This document shows positions 1 to 10,080 of a stretch of DNA of 64,000 bases, in pieces. The stretch lies in the NCBI GenBank assembly GCA_036346405.1, contig CM070553.1, forward strand, positions 71,736,976-71,800,975. The letters are read 5' to 3'. The notes beneath the pieces are model-generated. The model searched no databases, was not told the origin of the DNA, and was given only the letters and a program-made list of their open reading frames with translations. Each line of letters begins with the position of its first letter. Position 1 is the stretch's first letter. The position numbers and the translations under genes were made by a program. This DNA is from Phyllostachys edulis (Eukaryota > Streptophyta > Magnoliopsida > Poales > Poaceae).

Positions 1-426
1 CGCACCCTTTGATCTGGACCGTTGAGGTCCTCCCTTGAGATCTTGGCCGTTAGATCTCCCTTTTGGAGATCTACTTGTCGGGACCTCCTCTTGAGTCCTT
101 GGACCTCTTGTCCAGACCTCCCCTCTGAGTGTCTTGGACTCCCGGGACCTCACACAGTGGTCTTTGGCGGGAATGACCCTTGCGGTGGGGCCACCTCTTT
201 GACTTGTGGTGCACCCTTTTGGTCGCCCCACTTGCCAGCCCTCTTCACCTTGTAATTATTGCTCTTGCCTCGAGAACTCATGCGCATTTAATAGGTGTCG
301 GGTCACATTAATGCAGTCATATCTGAGTACTTTATTTCAATTCTTTTAGGGCAAGCCTTACCCTAGTTGTCCCGATTGCCTACACCTCACGAGTTTTTCC
401 TTGTGGTGCACACTACCAACTCCGGC

Positions 427-434
427 TATATATA
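427..434 (+). promoter_or_regulatory. TATA box of the A1 5' LTR
   Basis: The sequence TATATATA sits in the context CTCCGGCTATATATAGC, which is conserved in all four A-family LTRs of the window (also at 9518, 45155 and 53836). In the complete 3' LTR it lies about 1.8 kb from the LTR start, so U3 is unusually long. It is the likely core promoter of the element transcript. Confidence 0.7.
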
Positions 435-2527
435 GCACAGGGAGGCGAGCCTTTGTAATCTTTTTGCTCATTTCTTCCTTCCTGCCTCATCTGCTTTCGC
501 TTCTTCCTTGTGCAAGACCTTTCCAGAGCTCTTTGAGGCTGTGTTAAGCCTCTTGGTTTCCTTTTTTGGCTGAGTTGGTTTGAGTTCCTTTTGGTTCTTT
601 TGTTGTTCTCTAGCTTAGTGTGGTTTTGCTTATTTGGTTCTCTTGCGAGCGTGTAGATCACGAGTTCGAGGAGATCTTGGACCCGACTCTTCTTTGCGAA
701 GGCTCTCCTTTGCTTGACCAAGGCAAGCCACAGACCTCCTTTTGATCATCTTGAACCAAGTTTTGCAAATGTATTTCGTTTTACTTTATCATGCATGGCT
801 ATATTTATAAGAAAATGGTTTGGGCATGTAGTTACTTGCCTACTTGTCGTTATGCCTCCTTTATACCTTGTCTCCATCATGTTGTCATGTTTACCTTGTG
901 AGCCTTAGGGTGGATAATTTAGTTGGTGTTCTTTGTTATTTGCCAACATGGGGGCCGTGGGTCTTATATAGCCTCGCTTAAGCGTGGTTCGAGCGTATCA
1001 TGCTTCATCTCTAATAATCTTGACTAATAAGTTATGAAATGTGTGGTTGGTGCCATTGTTGAGCAAATATGGCGGGATGCCTAAAATTTGTGTTGGTGTG
1101 GTGTGAGACCACTTGGTTAAAATTTGTGTGCCAGGTGGGTGGTCTTTTCGGCATGGGCTAATACAAATTGTTTTGCTAAGGCAAGAAGGCGGGGAGTGAG
1201 TAGTGGGTCTTGTGCACACTTGGTTGTGGAAGTCTTGCCTTAGCACAAATAAGGACTTCACTTTGTGTGCATTGAACTGGGCCAATTAGTGCAACCACAA
1301 GATCATTTTATGGGAATAGTGCAGGCTGAATAATTAGCAATGAGATGGCTTGGGGCTGTTGTGGTTGGCGTGTGATTAGTTGGCGCAGAGGGCACCCATA
1401 ACCACGTGGATTTCTAGACCCTTTGGAGGATTATAAACCTTAGCGGGCAGCCCTAGTCAGTTCAAAGCTTTGTAAAGGCCTTGCAGCTCTCTAGGCTGCT
1501 CACCTTAGGAAGTGAGCAAGGGTGACCGGAACCCATCCGCTAGAGAGATCGTGGATTGTGGGTAAAGTTGTACACCTCTGCGAGTAAAAGATCTATTCAA
1601 TAGCCAAGTCCTTGGTCATGGACATGCTTTCGATGAAATGGTGCAAGGGGTAGATGTTTCAAAAGCTTGTGCCCTTTGGACACTTCCGAGATTCTTTGGC
1701 TTTGCCTCGAAGAGACCTTGGCCGGCTCGGAGGGTCAAGGTTGGCTCGGGTAGTGGTCGGGGTTGGTTTGGACCTCTGGAATGGGTGTTCAGGTGGGCTT
1801 TGGGTGAGGACACAGCCCTTTGGTGTGACCAGACCTCCCCATTTTTGGGTTGTGGCCGTGAGTTGGTGCTCACTCCACCTTTTTAAACATCAAAAGTATT
1901 ATGTATTATGGTTTTACCTTCTTGCCTTACAATCTATTATTGCTATTATTGTCAAACTTGGCCTTGCGCAAACTAACCATCTGACTCTCCATTGGTAAGT
2001 CCTTGCATGAATATTATTGCATCTTTGCTCCACAGTAACTTCTTGAGTACATTCCAAGTTCTCATGGCTTAAGCCACATGTCCATGCATTATGAAGATGA
2101 CCAAGTGCGAGGCGGTCAGACCTCTTGAGGAGGAGTTCTTGACGACTAAGATGCCTAGGGCGTCCTCCACCCGACGACTGTGGTGCTTGTTGGATGGCTT
2201 CTGCGTGTTTTGGTGTTTGAGCCCTAGAGCTCCTTGTTGCCGTTGTAAGTCCTCGTTGGTTTTGTAAGCCCTCGATGGCGAGACTTCTTGTTAACAAGCT
2301 TGACCATAAGGTCCTATTATATAAAGTTTAATTTATGCGCTTCATTTTTGTTTGACCTCGTGGTTGTGGTATTGGCTTGTGTTCTTGTGCGAGCTAGCTC
2401 TGTTGTCTGAGACTAGCTCGGATGCAGGCGGGACCACTAGGAGGTCCTACGGGACTTAGCCTGGGAGGTCCTGCCGGACCTCTCTTGGTGATGTGCCTGG
2501 AGGTGCTACCGAGCAGGTGGCGGCCAC

Positions 2528-2591
2528 GACCTCCAGGAGGTCCTCAAGGCCTCCTGGGAGGTCAGTGGCGGACCAAGACCTCCAGGAGGTC
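2528..2591 (+). repeat. Perfect palindromes in U5 just before the PBS
   Basis: Two perfect copies of GACCTCCAGGAGGTC lie at 2528-2542 and 2577-2591, within a run of related GGAGGTC and GACCTCC words. They could fold as hairpins in the RNA leader upstream of the primer-binding site. The A1 3' LTR keeps the same arrangement near 11655-11730, and A2 carries shorter, damaged versions. Confidence 0.7.
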
Positions 2592-2737
2592 CGCAAGACC
2601 CCCTGGGAGGTCCTGGCAGACCTCCTCGGTAAAGCTCCATGCGGTGTTACCACATCTTTCCGTGGTGACTTCGCAGCGCAAAAAAAAATGGTCCTCCCGG
2701 ACCTCTTGCGGTACATCACGAGGTGGGTCGTCACAGT

Positions 2738-2749
2738 TGGTATCAGAGC
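2738..2749 (+). other. Primer-binding site (tRNA-iMet) of A1
   Basis: TGGTATCAGAGC is the classic plant retrotransposon sequence complementary to the 3' end of initiator methionine tRNA. It begins two bases after the LTR-terminal CA at 2735, which fixes the LTR boundary and the plus-strand orientation of the element. Confidence 0.95.
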
Positions 2750-3199
2750 CTAGGTCGGCTGTAGGACGTGGCCGTAGGTAGAAAGGTCGATTTAATTTTT
2801 ATTCAAAGGGTTATTTTCTAAAGCAAGTGAACTTAAAATTTGTTTGGTAGATATTTCCTTGTGCTGGTTCTATGCTGCCCTTATCTTGCTTAAAATCTTT
2901 TCTTGTCCTGTTCTACTCTCATCTTAACTCCTCCTTAGTTCCATTATCTTATCTCTGCTGGAACCTTGATTTTGAATCTAATTTGACCTCCTCGCCTTTA
3001 TGACTTCAATAGGGCCGACTGTAGAAAGGTTAGGATTAGTGGTCCTATTCTGAGTCTCGCTCAGCTTGGGTCTTGAAGACCTCTGTTTTGAAGCTTTTGT
3101 TGCCTCTTTTGGCCTCCTGGCCTTTTTGGTTCTCTCTTGGGTTAACCAAGTTACCCCTTTTTGTTGCTCTATCTTTCTTTCTGAGCCCTCTTATCCTCT

Positions 3200-4290
3200 A
3201 TGCTTTCTGTCTTACCTATTAAGCCTTTAGAGTTTTGTCGAGATAGTGCAGAACTCGGCGATCCACAAGTCGAGGTGAGCCCCGAGCAGTTGCCTCCACC
3301 TCCACCTCCTCCAAAGGCGACAAGACCGGGTTTTGGGCAGTTTATGGCGGCACAAGCCCAAATGATGAGCTCCATGATGCAGAATATGAACCAGATTATG
3401 GCTCAACAAAGCCAGACTACCAATGCTTTACTTGCCATGATGAGTCAGAATAGTCAGGCTGCAAGTAGCAGCGCCACCACCTCCACCCCCAGCTCACCAT
3501 CAATCAAAGTGTCGAGTTCATGAAGACACGCCCGGCTACATTTTCGAGCTCTCCAGAGCCCTTAGATGCGAGATGATTGGCCGAGATCAACAGAGAAGAA
3601 GTTGGATATTGCTCATTGTGAAGGCAGGAGAAGGTTTTGTTGCCTCACATCAAGCTGGAAGGACTGCGGTGAGTGGTGGGACACATTTTGTGCCTCACAT
3701 CTTGACCCCAGAGGGTCACTTGGGCGAGTTCTCTGCAGACTTTTTCGCCACTCCCATGTCCCTCGATGGGAAGGTAGAGATGAAAAAGGAAGAGTTTAGA
3801 GAGCTCAAGCAAGGCAAAGATGTCGATGGCGAGTATCTCACTAAGTTCACTCAATTGTCGCGTTATGCTCGCGAAGATGTGGCTATGGATGATCTTGTGC
3901 GAAGCGCTTTAGCGAGCCTCCATCCCGGTTTAAAAGTTCAAGTTGTGGGCAGCGATTATCACGATTTCCAAAGATATGGTGAACAAGGCAATGCTCATTG
4001 AGGAATCCGAAGAGAACTCTCTGAGTCCTACAAGAAAAGGTGCCACCCACCGATTGCTCAAGCAAAGACCTCCCTAGCGTGTCAAGGCGTTTATGCAGTA
4101 CCAACCCAAGCGCCAAGGACCTCTGGACCACCCAGACCTCTGTCAAGACCTCCTTGCCACCGCCTTTCAGCGCCGCCTCCTTTGGCAGCACCAAGTCAAC
4201 CCCGTGACCCCCACGGCGGGGATCACTGTTCAAGTGTCATCAAGTGGGGCATTTTGCCAATCAATGCCCATCAAGATCGAGCCACCATAA
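3200..4290 (+). pseudogene. A1 gag (capsid and zinc knuckle), frameshifted
   Basis: This is the Gag of a Ty3/gypsy chromovirus, which forms the particle and binds the element RNA. The first segment (3200-3523) has a proline run followed by Met/Gln-rich helices. The second (about 3573-4001) is the retrotransposon Gag core, with FFATPMSLDGKVEMKKEEF near its middle and a segment on Leu-His-Pro-Gly-Leu-Lys-Val near its end. A CCHC zinc knuckle follows at about 4227-4272 (Phe-Lys-Cys-His-Gln-Val-Gly-His-Phe), but its first Cys codon is damaged by a one-base loss at a CTGC site. At least two frame changes break the gene. The A2 copy at 47855-48980 is homologous. The product would not be functional as read. 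Confidence 0.85.
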
Positions 4291-4416
4291 AGACCTCTAC
4301 TTGAGGACCTCCCTCGGCCAAGACCTCTCGGTAGTAGGACCTCCTCAAGCCAGACCTCCCGGACTTTTGGAAGGGGCCGTGTGAACCATGTGGCGGTGGA
4401 AGAAGCTCGGACCTCC

Positions 4417-4720
4417 TCGGATGTGGTACTAGGTATGTTCCTAGTAAATTCAATCTTTATTGCGATTTTGTTTGACTCTGGAGCTTCCCATTCGTTTATT
4501 TCTCGGAGTTTTCTTTGCAAAGCACCGGTTTGAGTTGTTGCTCTTAAGACTACCTTGTTGGTTCAATCCCGACTCGAAACTAAGTCTGAACCGGGTTGTC
4601 CACAAGTGAAATTGGTCATAGAAGAAGTAGAATTTCTAGCCAACCTTATCCTTTTGGACACGGGTCCCTAGATGTGATCTTGGGCATGGGTCGCTAGCTA
4701 ACCACCATGCCATGTTGGAT
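4417..4720 (+). pseudogene. A1 aspartic protease segment
   Basis: The retroviral-type aspartic protease matures the Gag-Pol polyprotein. The active-site motif is visible as Leu-Phe-Asp-Ser-Gly-Ala-Ser-His-Ser-Phe at about 4466-4495, with the preceding hydrophobic strand. About 200 bases downstream comes a degraded segment equivalent to the conserved Leu-Gly-Met-Asp region (near 4680). Stops and frame changes separate this from gag and from the reverse transcriptase. The A2 counterpart lies at about 49120-49480. Confidence 0.75.
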
Positions 4721-4959
4721 TGTAGTGGCAAAAGTATCTCTTTGACCAGCCCTAGTGGTGCCCTTTGTGAAGTTTTGACCACCTCGGAAGCTCCAAGGAG
4801 CCCTATCTTGCAGCGCTCAAGTTCAAGTTTTGAAGGATGTCCTGTTGTTAAAGAATTTGTGGATGTGTTCCTGATGAGCTTCGAGTGCCCCAGACGAGAC
4901 CTTGAGTTTGTCATTAACCTTGTCCTGAGGACCTCCCCATCTCCAAAAGGCCCTCTGAT

Positions 4960-5620
4960 TGCATGTTGATGATCGGTGGAGTTGAAGAAGCGGTTGGAAG
5001 ACTTGCGAGCAAGGGTTTTATTAGACCTAGCTCCTCACCTTGGGGAGCCCGGTGATTTTGTGCCTAAAAGGATGGTACTCAAAGGATGTGTGTGGACTAT
5101 AGAGCTCTCGATGATGTCACCATTAAGAACAAGTATCCTTTGCCAAGAATCGATGATTTGTTTGATCAATTGAAGGAGCTCTTGTGTTTTCAAAGATAGA
5201 CTTGAGAACAGGATATCACCAACTCAAGATTCGCAAGGAAGACATCCTAAGATAGCTTTTTTCAACTAGGTATGGGTTATTTGAATTCCTTTGTCATGTC
5301 TTTTGGGTGACCAATGCCCTGCCTATTTCATGAATTTGATGAACCGAGTGTTCATGGAGTACCTAGACAAGTTTGTCATTGTCTTCATTGATGACATTCT
5401 TGTATATTCCAAGAGTGAAGAGGAGCATTCAAGCCATCTCTTTTCGGTTTTGGGGAAGCTGAGAGCTCATCAGCTCTTTGCCAAGTTTAGTAAGTGTGAA
5501 TTTTGGCTAAAGGAAGTGGTCTTTTTAGGGCATGTTTTGTCAAAAGAAGGAGTGTCTGTCAACCTAGTAAGGTTCAAGATGTGCTCAATTGGGAACCTCC
5601 TAGATCGTGCCTCGGGTTGA
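4960..5620 (+). pseudogene. A1 reverse transcriptase, frameshifted
   Basis: The reverse transcriptase copies element RNA into DNA. The first half (4960-5290) is scattered over several frames but aligns by eye with the intact A2 domain at 49640-50190. The second half (5291-5545) is readable and contains the catalytic box Phe-Ile-Asp-Asp-Ile-Leu-Val-Tyr-Ser, followed by the typical chromovirus stretch around Cys-Glu-Phe-Trp-Leu. At least three small indels relative to A2 break the frame, so this copy is inactive as read. Confidence 0.85.
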
Positions 5621-5639
5621 AGTTTTCTTGGCATGGTGG

Positions 5640-6050
5640 CTACTCTGAAGGTTTATTGAAGGTTTCTCCGGATTGCAAGACCTCTCACTCACTTTTTAAG
5701 AAAGAAAAGAAGTTTCTTTGGACCTCAGATTGTGAGCAGAGCTTCCAAGAGCTGAAGGAAAAGTTAACCTCTGCCCCAGTTTTAGTTCTCCCAGACGTTA
5801 GAAAGGATTTTGAAGTCTTTTGTGATGCATCAAAACAAGGACTTGGCTCTGTTCTAATGCAAGATAGAAGAGTAGTGGCGTATGCCTCAAGACAATTGAA
5901 GCCCCATAAAGTAAATTACCCCACTCATGACCTAGAGTTGGCTGCTGTGGTTCATGCCTTAAAAATTTGGCGCCATTACCTCATTGGTAATAGGTGTGAA
6001 ATTTACACTGACCACAAAAGCCTAAAGTACATCTTTACACAAGCGATTTG
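5640..6050 (+). pseudogene. A1 RNase H domain
   Basis: RNase H removes the RNA strand during reverse transcription. The readable frame contains the thumb/connection sequence with Ser-Phe-Gln-Glu-Leu-Lys, the first catalytic Asp in FCDASKQGLG (about 5820), the stretch AYASRQLKPH, the glutamate in Leu-Glu-Leu-Ala-Ala, and the later aspartate in YTDHKSLKYIF (near 6010). The domain is almost complete and is in better condition than its neighbours. A frame break follows at about 6050. Confidence 0.88.
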
Positions 6051-6379
6051 AATTTGAGGCGAGAAGGTGGCTAGAGCTTATTAAGGACTACAATGTGGGA
6101 ATTCATTACCACCGAGCAAGGCCAATGTGGTGGCGAGATGCCTTGGCGAGAAAGTTTATGTCAATACTTTGATGATCAAGGAGAGCCACCTACTTTGTAT
6201 GAGGAATTCTTGAAGCTTAGACTTGAGTTAGTGGAAGAAGGGTTTTGGCAACTCTTGAAGTGCAACCTACCTTGCAAAAAGCAGATCAAGGCAGCCCAAG
6301 ATGGAATCTTTGGCATCCAAGAGATCAAGATCAACATAAGAGAAGGAAAGGTGCAAGGTTTTCTATAGATGACCTAGGT

Positions 6380-7050
6380 GCGATGCGGTTTGATAAGAGG
6401 CTCTGTGTGCCCAATAACCTGAGCTCAAGGGAGTAATACTTAAAGAAGCACATGAGACATTGTATTCTATACACCCAGAGCTACAAAAATGTACCAAGAT
6501 GTCAAGGAATTGTCTTGGTGGCGAAAATGAAGAAGGAAATAGCAGATTTTGTGGCCAAATGTGACACTTGCCAAGGTTAAGCGATGGCACCAAAGACACG
6601 GAGGACTTTTAGTGCCCTTACCCATACCCGAGTGGAAGTGGGAAGAGGTGCGCATGGATTTTATTCTTGGTTTACCTCGTACCCAAGCTGGTTTTGATTC
6701 TATTTGGGTCATAGTGGATAGATTAACAAAAATAGCTCACTTTATTCTGTGAAGACTACTTATTCGGAGACAAGCTAGCGAAATCTACATGGCAAAAGTG
6801 GTGTGCCTTCATGGTGTTCCAAAGAAGATAGTCTCGGATCGAGGATCTCAATTCACCTCCAAGTTTTGGCAAAAGCTACATGATGCCTTGAGCACCGACC
6901 TCAACTTTAGTCTGACATACCACCCTCAAGCAGATGGCCAAGCGAGAGAGTTAACCAAGTCCTCGAGGACATCTTTGAGAGCTTGCGCTCTAGAAAGACA
7001 ATCTAGTTGGGACAAGATGTTACCATATCTGAGAATTTTCCTACAATAAC
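6380..7050 (+). pseudogene. A1 integrase (zinc-binding and catalytic core)
   Basis: Integrase inserts the cDNA into the host genome. A degraded HHCC zinc-binding region spans about 6430-6580. The catalytic core follows: Met-Asp-Phe-Ile-Leu-Gly-Leu-Pro with the first Asp near 6656, then VSDRGSQFTSKFW with the second Asp near 6838, then the THPQ-like segment YHPQADGQ. The third acidic residue (Glu of the D,D,35E triad) falls where the frame is disturbed, as the A-R-E-L stretch after the DGQ motif. Two or more frame breaks are visible. Confidence 0.85.
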
Positions 7051-7077
7051 ACTACCAGCGAGTCTCCAAATGTCCTT

Positions 7078-7696
7078 TTGAGGCTATTTATGGGAGAAAG
7101 TGTAGGACTCCTTGTCTTGGAGACAGAATCGGGTGAAGGCCAAGTTCTTGGCCGGGACCTCTTGAGAAAGCGAAGATCGGGTAAGGTCAATAAGGGAGAA
7201 GCTAAGAAATTTGCTCAAACCCGGCAAAAGAGCTACGCAGATGTTAGGCGTCGAGACCTAGCTTTTGTTCGAGGAGACCAAGTCTACCTCAAAGTGTCAC
7301 CTCTCAAGGGTATCTGCAATGTTCGAGTTAGTGGGAAACTTGCTCCAAGGTTTATTGGTCCCTTTCAGTCCTTGCAGAAGGGTGAAGTAGCCTACAAGTT
7401 GGACCTCCCTCCTCGACTTCTTTGGAGTCCACAATGTATTCCATGTGTCACAGATTGAAGAAATGCTTGCGAGTGCGGAGGACCAAATGCCTTTAGAAGC
7501 TGTGGACCTCCAAGAAGACCTCACTTACAGAGAGCACCCCATCAAGATTTTGGACGTGTCCGAGAGAGTTACCAGGAGCAAGACCACCAAGTTGTGCAAG
7601 GTGCAATGGAGCAACCACTCCGAAGCCGAGGCAACATGGGAACGTGAAGAGGACCTCAAGAAGGAGTTCCCCCACTTGTTCCCTAGCTCAGCCTGA
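7078..7696 (+). pseudogene. A1 integrase C-terminus with chromodomain
   Basis: The first part (7078-7440) is the GPY/F-type integrase C-terminal region, with Leu-Ala-Pro-Arg-Phe-Ile-Gly-Pro-Phe near 7340-7365. After a frame change comes 7445-7696, which ends in a chromodomain-like fold: HPIKILD, then Lys-Val-Gln-Trp-Ser, then EATWEREEDL and a final Pro-His-Leu-Phe. A C-terminal chromodomain plus an initiator-Met PBS places the element among chromoviruses, most like the Tekay/Del clade (inference). In these elements the chromodomain is thought to guide integration to particular chromatin. Confidence 0.8.
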
Positions 7697-7718
7697 ATCT
7701 CGGGGTCGAGATTCCCTT

Positions 7719-7730
7719 AAGGGGTGAAGG
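7719..7730 (+). other. Polypurine tract of A1
   Basis: The purine-rich run AAGGGGTGAAGG lies two bases before the 3' LTR start and would prime plus-strand DNA synthesis. The same tract is present before the A2 3' LTR at 52401-52412. Confidence 0.85.
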
Positions 7731-8364
7731 TTTGTAACATCCCGTTTTCTTTTAAGTCCTTGCCAAGTTTTCAAAATAAAAGTAACCATTTGGCTTTATT
7801 GAGAATCCAAAGCTTAACCTGAGATTTTGAAATCTGGAGAGTTCAATTGGAATTAATCAAACCTTAACTAAGTCGTTGTTGATGTTCCTTGCTGGTTGTG
7901 GCTCTCTGTGGTGTCTTTGCTACCCTCGGGTTGTGGTTCTCCGAAGCCTCTCTGTGTGCCCCTGGTTCACCTCTTCTCTCTCTTAACTTCCTTTGTTGGT
8001 TTGAATCTCTTTGAGATCCAGACCTCTCTCACATCTCCCCTCTGCTCGAACCTCTCCCTTGCTTGGGGTTTTCCTGTCAAGGACCCAGCTCGGGTTTGCG
8101 TTTCAAAAACCTCTTCGGTTTCCCCCCCCATGCCACGCTTGGCTTTGCTTCTTTTGGACCTCCAGTGGACCTCTCCACGCTCTCTGGGAACCCTTGAGTT
8201 CTACTAGGCGCTCTAGAGTTTCTCTGGACCTCCCAGTGCTCTTTTGGGGCCTTCCTAGACCTCCTCGTGGCTATTTGGACCTCCCTGGCATTCAAATAGA
8301 CCTCCCTCTATCCCTGCGGACTTTTACATGTCCTTGGACCTCCTCAGCGTCCTTTAAGACCTCC

Positions 8365-8790
8365 CCTTTGTTGAGATCTAGCCGCTCAGACCTCCCCTTG
8401 TTGAGATCTAGCCGCTCAGACCTCCCCTTGTTGAGATCTAGCCGCTCAGACCTCCCTTGTTGAGAACTAGCCGCTCAGACCTCCCTTGTTGAGATCTAGC
8501 CGCTCAGACCTCCCTTGTTGAGATCTAGCCGCTCAGACCTCCCCTTGTTGAGAACTAGCCTCAGACCTCCCTTGTTGAGATCTAGCCGCCAGACCTCCCC
8601 TTGTTGAGATCTAGCCGCTCGAGACCTCCCCTTGTTGAGATCTAGCCGCTCAGACCTCCCTTTGTTGAGATCTAGCCGCTCAGACCTCCCTTGTTGAGAT
8701 CTAGCCGCTCGAGACCTCCCCTTGTTGAGATCTAGCCGCTCGAGACCTCCCTTGTTGAGATCTAGCCGCTCGGACCTCCCTTGTTAGGAT
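8365..8790 (+). repeat. 29-30 bp LTR minisatellite, about 14 copies
   Basis: The unit is approximately CTTGTTGAGATCTAGCC followed by GCTCAGACCTCC. About 14 near-identical copies stand head to tail, plus one degenerate final copy. Most variation between units is at the CTCAGACC part (CTCGAGACC, CCAGACC, CTCGGACC) and in the length of the C run. A2 has about 7 copies in each LTR (44145-44355 and 52825-53040). Confidence 0.95.
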
Positions 8791-9517
8791 CTGGCCATTA
8801 GGTCCTCCTCTCGGGAGATCTTAGCCGTCGAGGTCCTCCTTAGTTGGATCCAAAGGTTCCGACCTCCTTAGGTCCAAGACCTCCTTAGCGCTTGGACCCA
8901 TCTTTGACTCTCGTGGTCAGACGCTTGAGGCCTTGCCTTCTTAACCTTAGGACCATCCGATGTGGTTTGGATGGCCCGATCCTAAGGGCACGTTAGTTTG
9001 GTCGAACGTTCCTATCCTTTTGGGCACCTGATTTTAATCGAGCGGCTTTGCTTTCTTCATGCATTTGCTTTTGTTTCCTGGACCTCCTCCCGGTTGTTTT
9101 GTAAAGACCACCTCCCGGTCCTTCTTGGTTTTTTTTAAAAGCACCCTCCTAACCTTGAATTTTTCTGTTCCTCTTGAGTCCTTGGACCTCCTGTCCAGGA
9201 CCTCCCCCTCTGAGTGTCTTGGACCTCTTGCCCAGGACCTCACAGTGGTCTTTGGCGGGAATGACCCTTGCGGTGGGGCCACCTCTTTGACTTGTGGTGC
9301 ACCCTTTTGACTGGCCCCACTTGCCAGCCCCTCTTCACCTTGTAATTATTGCTCTTGCCTCGAACTCATGCGCATTTAATAGGTGTCGGGTCACATTAAA
9401 TGCAGTCATATCTGAGGTACTTTATTTCAATTCTTTTAGGGCAAGCCTTACCCTAGTTGTCCCGATTGCCTACACCTCACTGAGTTTTTCCTTGTGGTGC
9501 ACACTACCAACTCCGGC

Positions 9518-9525
9518 TATATATA
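9518..9525 (+). promoter_or_regulatory. TATA box of the A1 3' LTR
   Basis: TATATATA in the conserved CTCCGGC context, equivalent to the box at 427 in the 5' LTR. It could drive read-out transcription into the downstream B-type LTR remnant. Confidence 0.65.
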
Positions 9526-9927
9526 GCCTGGGAGGGCAGGCCTTTGTAATCTTTTGCTCATTTCTTCCTTCCCTGCCTCATCTGCTCAGTTCTTCCTTGT
9601 GCAAGACCTTTCCCAGGAGCTCTTTGAGGCTGTGTTAAGCCTCTTGGTTTCCTTTTTGGCTGAGTTGGTTTGAGTTCCTTTTTGGTTCTTTTGTTGTTCT
9701 CTGGCTTAGTGTGGTTTTGCTTATTTGGTTCTCTTGCGAACGTGTAGATCACGAGTTCGAGGAGATCTTGGACCCAGCTCTTGCTGCAGAAGGCTCTCCA
9801 CTGCTTGACCAAGGCAAGCCACAGACCTCCTTTTGATCATCTTGAACCAAGTTTTGCAAATGTATTTCGTTTTACTTTATCATGCATGGCTATGTTTATA
9901 AGAAAATGGTTTGGGCTGTAGTTACTT

Positions 9928-10080
9928 GCCTACTTGCTGTTATGCCTCCTTTATACCTTGTCTCCATCATGTTGTCATGTTTACCTTGTGAGCCTTAGGG
10001 TGGATAATTTAGTTGGTGTTCTTTGTTATTTGCCAACATGATGGAGACAAGGTATAAAGGAGGCATAACTAATAGTAGGC
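9928..10080. repeat. 47-bp inverted repeat (foldback) in A1 3' LTR
   Basis: The left arm (9928-9974) contains a stretch ending CTTGTCTCCATCATGTTG. The right arm (10034-10080) starts CAACATGATGGAGACAAG and is its reverse complement. The innermost 36 bases match perfectly; four mismatches and seven further matches follow. The loop is 59 bases. The 5' LTR has only the left arm, and at the right-arm position (about 937-975) it carries unrelated sequence, as does A2. The right arm therefore replaces original LTR sequence. Confidence 0.9.

Larger units (their letters stand above)
1..2735 (+). repeat. 5' LTR (left-truncated by window) of chromovirus A1
   Basis: This is the right-hand two thirds of a long terminal repeat. 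It matches 9160-11863 almost throughout, including the same TATA region, the same U5 end and the final CA dinucleotide before a primer-binding site. The first ~110 bases hold one copy of an ~87-bp unit (ending in a GAGATCTACT block) that occurs three times in each LTR of element A2 but is missing from the A1 3' LTR. The left end and any target duplication lie outside the window. No host gene is visible in this interval; open frames here are LTR shadows. Confidence 0.92.

Noticed and set aside
8365..8790. Regular 29-30 bp direct repeats that look like a CRISPR array
   Set aside because: The units are contiguous with no unique spacers, and they lie inside a plant LTR; they are a minisatellite.
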